DNA of 64,000 nucleotides, from the NCBI GenBank assembly GCA_009760855.2, contig WPIO01000028.1, positions 3,739,501 through 3,803,500 of the forward strand, written 5' to 3'. Below the pieces are notes generated by a model that did not search any database, had not been told where the DNA came from, and saw nothing but the letters and a program-made list of their open reading frames with translations. Numbering within the stretch: the first letter of the stretch is position 1; each line of letters starts with the position of its first letter. Shown here one piece after another: positions 55,308 to 64,000 of the stretch. A program made the position numbers and the translations under genes. The stretch is from Cristatella mucedo (taxonomy: Eukaryota > Bryozoa > Phylactolaemata > Cristatellidae).

Positions 55308-58285
55308 ATATGTAGCTCTCTATGGCTGTCGACTGATCTCCTTCATAATAAGATATGGGTGCTCTGGATTTCTGCTGCGCCCGCCCGGCTATCTGCAGCA
55401 TGGCTTCTTCATGTGTTCTCGAAGCAACTGCGACTCGAGGCGGCGCCAGCTTTACCGCTATCAGTCACGAATCTGTGAGGACTAGCATGCTAGCATCGCT
55501 GCGTTCTTTGCTGTGGACTGTAGTAGTGCGAAAACCGCCACATTGAGCTCGTTTAAGACATTATATTTTGAAGTTGCCCAAGTATCACCTGCAAACAGGT
55601 TAAAATGGATTGTATCCCAATTTTAAGCAAGGTATCTGCCTTGCTTCAGATGGGAAATTCGCGACCGGATATATGGCGGTCCTTGCTAGATATATGGTAC
55701 TAGTTTAGACTCGTGAAAAATCACGGCAAACTCCAGCTTTGCTTGAGAAGGCAGGCTTGAGTGTCTGGTCACCTAACTGGTGAGCCCACTGAGCACAATG
55801 TTTGGGGTGAGTTCTGAATGTAGCAGAAAATCAATAATAGGAAAAATGTAAGAAATATTTCAAAACAGTGTTAGCAGTTTTATTATCAAATGAGATCAAA
55901 CCTAATTCTATTTTTAGCAAGTCAAAGCAGGTAAAAGCACGTTTCTTCCCAATGGTCAGTGCCGGCTAGCGAATCAGCACTAGATTAAAAAAATGTAGGC
56001 AGATAAGAAAATACTAAATCTCTGCCATCGTGATTAATAAGTTTTTACTGTACTACATCATGACTAGTGATAATTATCGGTGCACTGCTGCAGTGGTCCA
56101 CGGATGCGGCTTTACTTTGTACATGCAACTGTTCAGTCGTGTGGATTACTTAGAAATGGGATTCGGTCGCAGCCTTTTAGATTGCTTCGATATTTCCTCA
56201 CCCTCCTCCTAGGCCTACACTAAAATTAAGAAGGGTAGCAAGCCAATAAGCACACGGCTGCATTCTTGTAAGAAGACTGAAGTGCTAAAGTGCACTCAAG
56301 TGTGACTAGTGACTGGCTGAATAGAGTACCAAGCAGGCTGTCAGTGATGCACCGACTATATATTACCACAATCCCCACTAGAGTGCCTGGTAAAGAGATT
56401 CGTCTGACTCGGTACTACAGTGGAGGCAGCATTAATGGAACATGCTAGCCAACGTCAACAGTGAGCTGATGACCGGTAGCTTGCAGCTTGTCAGCAGCAA
56501 CACTAGAAGCAAGAGCAACAGCAATAGAGACTGGGAAGGCAGCACATGAGATATACCGTTCGGAAACAGCCACAATGTTGTGTGTATTTGAGTGTACGTG
56601 TGCGCCATGTTTGTGCCACATACATGCAGGTGCTGGGCGTTTGTCCAGAATCAGTGTCCAACCATTTAGGGGTGGTACACGAGTGAATTGCCTTTAATTT
56701 ACTCGGACTCGGCAGAAGAAAGTCTTTATCGATGACATTTTTTTAGAATGTATTAATGATATTAATAATGCATGTGCAAAACACCCTAGCGTCTCCACAT
56801 TCGGTTCCAGGTGCTTCACGTGTGCTGGAAAGGATGCGTGAGTGAGCGGTTTAGCTGCACTAGTGGCACACAGGTGCAGAATGCCCATCTTCACACAAAA
56901 AATGTACACTTCATTTTCTGGGAGAAGTGAGGCAAGGCATCATAGAGTGTATCCTGTTGCATTACATTGCTGTCTATAACAGAGTGGAGACTGGCTGCTG
57001 GCCAGCACGCTGGTGCAGCTATCAGAGGCATGAACTGGGTCAGCAGGTACTACACGTGCACTGTTCCTAACCTCTGCTTGCACTGAAATCCCCATCTCTA
57101 CGAAGGCATCGTACTGCACTGCGTCTTTGACATCCGGCTGCTCTTCTATGGTAAATCAGTTAGCGATGCCCCAGACTGAAGCACGAGAGTGCAGCTACCC
57201 GAGCATGACACATACCTCTTCTTCCGGGTCTGTATTCTCCGTGCCCTGTGCAACGCATAGCTTTCCGCAGGTGATGAAGTCGTGTGTATGAGTCGCGGTG
57301 GCTTCCTACCGAGGTAGTGGCAGTGGCAGTGATGGTGGTGGTGGTGGTACATGCTACATTGGCCTTCCAGGGGCGGTAGTGTTCTACCACCATGAAGGAT
57401 CGTGTATGCTGGGTGCTCTCAATCTTGGTGACTTTGCAGGTGATGGGCGACACTGCCTCCTCAACTTGTTTCAGAAAATCGAACGCAACCCTGATCTGAA
57501 AGGCTTTGGCAGCAGCCGGTGCATTCTGGTTGACCCTTGGGCCTCTATTGAAGAGCGGCTCTGCTTCGTAGAGGTGAACCACTCCCTCCTTCACCAAGCT
57601 ATACTTGCCACGGTGAAGCTGAGGAAATGAGGTAAAGCTAGAGGCACTGCTCCTTCTCTGCGGTGCAACGCTAGCATGCCGACAGAGCTAGATGTCATGG
57701 CAGCTGCTGGGGAGTATTGGAGACCATTCTTGCATTAAAAGAATGAGGAACTAGAGCAACACAATAGCATGCCGTTTAGATACTATAACAAGTTATCTGA
57801 AGTGATGCTTAGTCAGATGTACTTATTGCTTAGTATTGGTCAGACATGGCTCTCTTCTGCTGTATCGCACATGCTCACAGTACTGTATGCTCACAGCGGT
57901 ACGTTAAAGACATAGACTTGTTGTTTGCCTATGGGCGTTCTTGATTGACGTCCTTCTGTGCTAATTTCGTCTCCATAGGTACCTGCACCAGTGCAACTTC
58001 TGCGACCCATTAGCTATTCTTTGAGGCGAAAGTTTCACGAGTGTCCGTCGTAACTCTGAAAGGACTAGCACCCGTTAAGAGTGCTGTGTTTTGAGTGCAA
58101 ATGACCTGAGTTCAGGAGTCAATAGAGGACGTTTGTGATATTACTCACGGCAGGGCTGTAGTGGGATGGGGTTGCTCTAATGCAGGCATTCATAGGACAA
58201 ACTGTGATTATTTGTCATAAGGTGACACTAGGCTCTGGTATCTTTGTTGACATGTCACCACTGAGTATCAGTTGTCAAGTGTTAC
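55308..58285. other. Unassigned sequence, one ambiguous open region
   Basis: About 3 kb without repeats I recognise. At 57160-57630 both strands stay open for 110-145 codons. The minus frame contains GVVHLYEAEPLFNRGPRV, the plus frame LNLGDFAGDGRHC. Either could be an exon, but neither starts with ATG nor matches a family I can name. Confidence 0.4.
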
Positions 58286-58451
58286 ACTAGCTGATATAAC
58301 AACCTATTTTTGTATAGCGACAGAAGAGCCTTGGCAGCTATCACCACTGTTTGCAGTGGCGATAAAGGATCGCCCACCCCAGGATTCGAACCCATGACCT
58401 CAGGGCCGAGGTCGTGAAGAGCAACCGCCTTACCTAGTGAGCCATTACGGA
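58286..58451 (-). mobile_element. SINE-B copy, reverse orientation
   Basis: Minus strand: TAATGGCTCACTAGGTAAGG head, pre-B-box stem with one mismatch, B box GGTTCGAATCC, the TCCTTTATCGCCACTGCAAA body and GTTGTTATATCAGCTAG tail. A LINE-A tail follows 37 bp to the right. Confidence 0.88.
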
Positions 58452-58487
58452 CATATTCTAGACGACCCAAAAACACTTGTCAGCAAC

Positions 58488-58682
58488 TCTCCGCCCTCAA
58501 AGAACTCAATCTCTTTCTAGGCGCTTTACATTTGCTGTAAAGGGAAATGCAATGGAATGGTGAGTAATATCATGCTTGATAAACAAACAACATGAAAAAC
58601 ATGGTTAGGGGTGACATGCACAGGGTCAGCATGCAAATGTGGTCAGTGGCAGCATGCACAGTGTCAGCACGCATAAGCACAA
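58488..58682 (-). mobile_element. LINE-A 3' fragment, reverse orientation
   Basis: Stem-loop AGAACTCAATCTCTTTCTAG, GCGCTTTACATTTGCTGTAA and the 3' untranslated repeats to GCACGCATAAGCACA. The (TTA)n tail is missing; 5'-truncated. Confidence 0.88.
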
Positions 58683-60027
58683 TCCTCTCATGCCTACTGC
58701 CGCCGGATGCTAGCCTCTTAAGGTTATACTGCTGAAAAATGACACTGTTGAATCGGCCGGCCTTTACTTTTATTTTACTCTGCCACTGACTCTGATTATT
58801 TGGTATAAAGAGGGAATAACTTGAGAGTTTTTGTGAAATTTAAGCTGTTCCCGTTTCTGTCAATGATTGAAAGGAAAAGATTAGCATGCTTCATGTAAGG
58901 CTGCTTAGAATTTTGGCTCACTCGCCTTTTGGCTGGCACCAGCACATGCATGATCTTAACTATATGGTATAGTCCCTGACTATACATTATTAACTTACAC
59001 CTACTCAGGTTTGGCCGACTCCATTGACAAAAGAGCTGCACCCACTTGGCCAGATAGTGAAGCCTCTGCAGGCACAGAGGCGATCGGCTATATATCTATC
59101 GAACAAGTCAGCTTCAAATCTTAACGAGGCAAGCGCTGGCAACTACACAATTCGCAAGTGATTGAGCCTAGCCCACTGGGTTTCTGTAGCCAGTGCAGGC
59201 GTCGCGAGATGGAGGGCCCCAGGTGCTGACTGGCCGAGGCAGCACAGGCTGCAGTTGCTCCCAATCCTGCACAGGGGTCAACAGCAGTGGTCGACTACCT
59301 CACCTGACCCACCTGGGCCATCAACTGAGAGCCGACTGGCTAGTGCAGACATTATAATATGGAGACACCCGGAGGATGCCCTGCGACGATGACGACCAAG
59401 CGCAGCCACAGCAGCCACTAAGGCTAACGCCGCCTTCTCGTCCCTTTCCTGCTTCAACAGCTGTAAGGGCAGGCTGCTTCACTCAATCCATTCTGGGCAC
59501 CTGTGCTTGTGCTTGCTTGGGCGAGCATCGTTTGTCGGACTCTGGACCGCCAGACCTCCGACTTCAGAGGTAGAGCCCCACTGCCCAAGCGGTGCAGGCA
59601 AGCGGAGCTTGTGCGAGAACTAAGTCAGCACTGGTTTCAGCTCTGCTCAATCTGATTCGACAAAAGCATCGACTAGGGCTAGCACGATCGGGCAAGCACG
59701 ATCGATCGGGCAACACCGGCCAGAGGCACCACTGTGTGCTGCAACAGGATTATTCGGTCTTAGCAAGGAGACCGTTTCGGGGCATCCTTCTGCCTTACTA
59801 AACTACTATCTAAAACCTACCGCAAAAAAGCCACTGCTGCTGCTGCTGCTTTCCTAAATGCAGCAAGAAAGTGCCCAAGCATACCCATGCACCTACAGCC
59901 CTTCTTAAAGGCCAACCAGCTGACCAACCTTAGATATTGCTGCCAAGGTCTTAACATGGAAGGCTTAGGAAGAGCACCCTCAGTCAGCTAAGCCATGGAT
60001 ATATAATTGCAGTACTACTACTACTAC
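58683..60027. other. Unassigned sequence
   Basis: A short CTG run at 59838-59852; otherwise no gene or repeat recognised. Confidence 0.5.
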
Positions 60028-60345
60028 TAATAATAATGCATTTGAAAAAGCACCCTCAGAGAACTCTATCTCTTTCTAGGTGCTTTACATTTGCTGCAAA
60101 GGAAGCACGATCGAATGGTTAGTGGTAGCATGCTCAATAAACAACAAGAATAACATGGTTAGGGGGGATTCCGAAAAGCAGGTGGTACTATACTTAGTCG
60201 GGTGGGGGAGCAGATCTGATAGGTAGGCTGGAGCCAAAGAATTAAAAGACCTAAAAGTGAGTGACAAACCTTTGAAGTCGGTGTGTTGCCATTACTTGAC
60301 TGGGAGCCAGTGCAGGTCAGCGAGAAGTGGTAGTAGTGGGCAAGT
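60028..60345 (-). mobile_element. LINE-A fragment with internal deletion, reverse orientation
   Basis: The tail (TTATTATTAG), stem-loop and proximal 3' untranslated region run to about 60163. The sequence then jumps to the PAYLSDLL/LTFRS region (from GGATTCCGAAAAGCAGGTGG), losing the end of the ORF. The stem here reads AAAGCACC/GGTGCTTT, a paired change from the usual AAAGCGCC/GGCGCTTT. Confidence 0.85.
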
Positions 60346-62860
60346 TCAGCAGTAGCAGCACAAACTTTGCTTCTAAGCGATTGCCACCAGTGGCCTGGAA
60401 ATCTTGGAATACTTGGACTATGCAACTATGATAATCTTTGCCAGACAGCCTTTGTCGGGAATTCTGTGCCTCCGAGCATTTTAGCTTCCAAATGCAGATG
60501 GTGGCATTGCTAAAGTTGGACTGTCTTCTGGGAGTGGACGGGTGCACTGGAGCTCACAAGAGCTTCATTCCTCCTGCCTCACACCTCATGCGAGTAAACG
60601 AAGTAAAGCCAGAGAAAGCAAACAGTGAAGGAGCAATCGATCGAACTGCCTCGTTTGTATAGCAGCAGCCAGGTAATGGAGTGCAAGCACTTCGCCCAGC
60701 TGGAGAGCTATACTGCAGGGGAGTACATCACTTCTCTCCGATCGGCACTGTAGGCTCTCTATCTCAAAGTGCTTGCAAGTCCTGCCACTCATTATTAAAT
60801 CCCCCCCACTCGATTACACCGGCTTGTTATCTGAAAAGCTCACTGCTTGGGCTATCACTTGCTCTGCTGACTCATTCGGCATCCGCCCCACGAGATCACT
60901 AGAGGCACTGGAGGCTCTCTTCCAGTCAGACTTTTGTACAGCCAGCATGGTGCCTTTGAAGCTAAACTGCCGGTGGTTCGGTGGCTGGAAGCTGGCTTAT
61001 GCTATCCGCCGGTGGTGTGTCGGCCACTTTTTCTATTCAACCTCCTCTTGCAGATTTCTGCAGGAGACTAAGTGAAGCCGGCCGGTTGTCACAGCTGCTA
61101 GATTGGATGTGGCTGGCTGTCGTGGCGGCTCCATAGATTCCTTCATCTGTGCAGGCCTTCTGAATGCCTACCGACCGCCACATTGACCGTACACATTGTT
61201 CGCAGCCGGGCTCGTATGGGTCGGGCCTGTGGGAATTAGCCAGCAGCAACTGCCACCCTCTGCTGTCTGCAGTCAATTCTCCGGGCCGATTGGTAGCCCT
61301 AGTCCAGCTTTTGACCCCCAAATCAGCGACCGTAGAGTGCTCGGGAGCAGCCAGCCATTCCTCGTCCCGACGACAACAAAGCACCGTGGAAAATATCTGG
61401 AGAGGAGACATTTAAGTAACTTGCCAAGGTCCTATTCGGCCCTCAAGCCGGCAAGCCCTTGCTGAAATTAATAGGTGCCTGCCTCTATCCAAGACAATGG
61501 CTGACTCCATCGGCCACTCCCTTAATCTCGGATGGCTGATTGCAGCCTTCAGTTCGATCTCAAGCTGCTGACTCTCGGCACGAGACGTAGCAGAATGGCA
61601 AGGAGAAAATGCCCACCTGAAAGCAATACGCTGAGAACTAGTATTCTTGATTTTCAGTGGCTTCAGTTCATGCAAGTGCAGGTTTGGAGCAACCGAATGC
61701 TGCACCAACTTCTTGTGGCTTTGCAAAATAGTGGCCATGGATATCTCCAGTCCCCGAGCTTGAGGCAGGGTGGAGAATTTGCCCACCTCCCCACAGCGTT
61801 GGAACGAGCTGGGCTGCCTCCTTTTCATATGCCCTGCCACCGTTACCAATGAAGATATTATGCTTTAATTCCACTCAGTGGGCAAATGCCAATTTCGTAT
61901 CGAATAAACACAGTGATTTTATGCTATATTTATATGGTTGTTTTATGCCTACATGTGGTCAACAGGTTCTTGTTTGAAGATGCATTCAGATTGTCTTAAT
62001 CTTGCAGCTCCGCCCATGCTCCAACAATCATGAGAGTGAATTCGACCTACAGGTGAGCACACGAACCACGGAGACTGCAAGTGTAGGGTGATGCACCTCT
62101 ATGATAAATATAAAGATTGTCAGACCCCTGCCACTCTCTGCTTTAGCAAGATTTCCATTCGGAACTGGGGAGCCACATGACCTGGCCGTTCAGATGCTTT
62201 GCACTGTGCCTAAACCAAGACAACATGCTTTGACTTTGTGCAGAGTACTTGTCAGCTGCCCACTGCAAATCGGTAGTCATTTCTTATGCTATTTGTGGTC
62301 ACTGTGGTGTATCATATGCATCTATACCTGGTCATGTGCACTGACTCATAAACTGATAGCGTTGCATGTCGGCCACTTCTTCAAGAGCGGCACATGCAGC
62401 TGGATCTGACTGCAGATGAATGCTGATAATTAATCATAGCAGCTGCCGTGCAAATATAGTGTAGCTGGCATCATCAGGCAATAACCAATAAGGGTAACAT
62501 GTGCGCCACCCAAGTTTTTCCTCCACATTTTCTCTACATTCTGTACATAAGAGATGCCGACCTGTTCCCGGCTGACACGACTCTCATACCATCTCCCTTT
62601 CATACCTCCTTGCCTTAAGGACGACCTCATTCTGATACATCAGGACGACCTCACTCGGATCCTGCAGAAGGTCATTCATGCAAGTGAGTGAGACTATCAA
62701 AGCTGGACGACCAGTTCCCATCGAAGATAAATCTCTGTACACGTTACCTCCTATCCCAGTGGGCTTGAACCTAAGGATTCTCTATATTCAAATTGTTAGA
62801 TAAGCTGGTCAATTAAATCTGTCGTGTACCATACCCACCTACAAGGAAGTCCTAAAAAAT
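60346..62860. other. Unassigned sequence
   Basis: About 2.5 kb without a recognised element. Several frames of 80-145 codons (for example 61412-61849 minus) carry no known motif. A short imperfect duplication, AGGACGACCTCA twice, lies near 62620-62655. Confidence 0.45.
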
Positions 62861-62960
62861 ATATATATATATATATGCTTACATGTAAGTATATGTATGT
62901 ATGCATATGTATATATATATATATGCTTACATGTAAGTATATGTATATATAAAGATGTAT
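62861..62960. repeat. TA-rich repeat with a duplicated unit
   Basis: (TA)n followed by GCTTACATGTAAGTATATGT occurs twice about 60 bp apart. It lies at the 3' side of the R2-like element and could include its tail. Confidence 0.75.
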
Positions 62961-62999
62961 TACAATATTAATGTGCATGTATGTATACATTAGTCGGCC

Positions 63000-64000
63000 G
63001 GTGTCCTGCCCTGCCCACACCTCTCTGTGCAGGAACCGGGACCACAGGGCACAGCCACCGCAATGTGGTTAGCTCTGTATGCTGAATAACGAGGTCCACC
63101 AGGCAAGCTCCATTGTTTGGCTACCAGCTGCCTAGAGCCCCGACCACGAAGCAGCACATCTTTTTGAGAAAGGCAGTTATTCGGTGTCTAATAATCTCAC
63201 CACACCTGACCTGTATCACCACAGCCGACCGTTAGCCAGTGGTAAGAAAATACAGGGCAATCGCCACATACTTATTGGTCTTGTTCTTGTCCACTACCAC
63301 CAGGGCATCCTCACTGCCGGCGAATGACACCGGCACATCGATGATCACCATATCGGTGTCGTTGTCAGTCACCAGGTCCGGCTTGAAAGCCGGACCACCG
63401 GCAAGCAGGAGAGTGCAACCTGCCGACATGCAGGTGAGGGAGGTGGCCGCAAGAGCTCCGATTAGGCGGATCAGAACCAGGTTATGGCTGCGATTGCACA
63501 CAGCATGGCCGGCAGTAGCTTAGCACGTGACAAACGGTCTCTGCCTCAGCTGCAGACACTAGGGCCTGCAGACCAGCCGCTGTGCCTTAGAACAAGGCGA
63601 GGTCTTCCACCAGGGTGCACAGACCGACCTGAGGAAGGTTCCCTCGGGCTGGAAGCTGGACTCCTGCATGCTGCCAGAGAGTCTGACGACCGGCTTCACC
63701 GCCAGATCAAAGAAGATCGGCGATAGAGAGTCGCCCAGCCAGATTCGGGTAGTCTGAAATGCAGCCAGCATTTCTTCGAGCACCCGAAGCTCCAGGAGCA
63801 TGCCAGCTCAATGAAACTGCTGCAGAAGCTCTCATTCACTCCGGCATGCCGATGCTTATGGAGCAGGAAGGCACGCGGGTGCTGCCGAAGGCACCCTGCA
63901 GGTCGAGGAACGCTGCTACACATACTCCACACAGGCACCCTGCCGAACTCTGGCCTCGTCGAAGGCACTCTACACAAAGCAGGACTCCTCTAGGCAGCCC
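63000..64000 (-). mobile_element. R2/NeSL-like non-LTR retrotransposon remnant, cut by the window edge
   Basis: Reading the minus strand from 64000 leftwards, motifs appear in the order expected for site-specific, restriction-like-endonuclease LINEs. FLDLQGAFGST (RT motif A, 63910-63878) comes first, then GDSLSPIFF (RT, about 63735-63709). ETVCHVLSYCRP (zinc-knuckle region, 63541-63509) and RSHNLVLIRL follow. KPDLV then IIDVPV (PD...D core of the endonuclease, about 63381-63334) and FVVGALGSW (63150-63124) come last. They sit in different frames with stops, the motif-A FD has become FG, and the YADD region appears deleted. The zinc knuckle has lost its regular spacing. It is a dead copy whose 5' part lies beyond the window. 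Confidence 0.7.

Noticed and set aside
57160-57630. Host exon on either strand
   Set aside because: Both strands are open, neither begins with ATG, and I could not name a family or find a convincing splice pair. Left as an ambiguous region.

Overview
The window looks like repeat-rich, largely non-coding nuclear DNA from an animal, most likely an invertebrate. The reasons are several families of non-LTR retrotransposons (LINEs), two families of tRNA-derived SINEs, long CA, TA, GA and GTAT microsatellites, CpG-rich blocks standing in AT-rich surroundings, and no dense collinear ORFs. There is no sign of bacterial, plasmid or phage organisation. The species cannot be named from the sequence.

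The dominant inhabitant is one LINE family, called LINE-A here. It is CR1/L2-like, with an APE-type endonuclease, a YADD reverse transcriptase, a conserved 3' stem-loop and a (TTA)n tail. About twenty copies or fragments lie on both strands between 7.5 kb and 60.3 kb. All are broken: 5'-truncated, internally deleted, inverted, or split by later insertions. SINE-A has a Ser/Leu-tRNA-like head and ends in the same 3' stem-loop as LINE-A, which suggests it is mobilised by the LINE-A machinery. SINE-B has a similar tRNA-like head, an unusual 11-bp stem just before its B box, and a different (ATTT)n tail. A second LINE family, LINE-B, with an (ACAT)n tail, is present in three copies (6.2, 17.9 and 26.1 kb). 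A third, R2/NeSL-type element fills the right edge (63.0-64.0 kb).

Region by region. 0-4.6 kb: mostly unassigned sequence with one SINE of each family. 4.6-5.9 kb: CpG-rich block with a candidate first exon for a signal peptide on the minus strand. 6-10.3 kb: LINE-B, then two LINE-A copies head to head. 10.3-15.8 kb: GC-rich sequence with a dispersed repeat (family C), SINEs, a 24-bp minisatellite and a SINE-in-SINE nest. 17.8-24.4 kb: LINE-B, a LINE-A copy hit by two SINEs, a DNA-transposon-like repeat (family D) and a perfect 39-bp minisatellite. 24-42 kb: LINE-A remnants in AT-rich DNA and a 658-bp inverted repeat around a long CA tract. 42-45.7 kb: a 5'-inverted LINE-A copy carrying a foldback element with telomere-like DNA inside, then a TATA box and a small signal-peptide-like ORF in a CpG-rich block. 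47-51 kb: a LINE-A copy with a 22-bp target-site duplication, a GC-rich hairpin and a second family-D copy. 51-63 kb: mostly unassigned, with microsatellites and a few SINE and LINE tails.

No complete host gene is identifiable. The two signal-peptide candidates are the only plausible host coding pieces, and both need transcript support. The best-supported biology is the SINE-LINE partnership and the layered insertion history.
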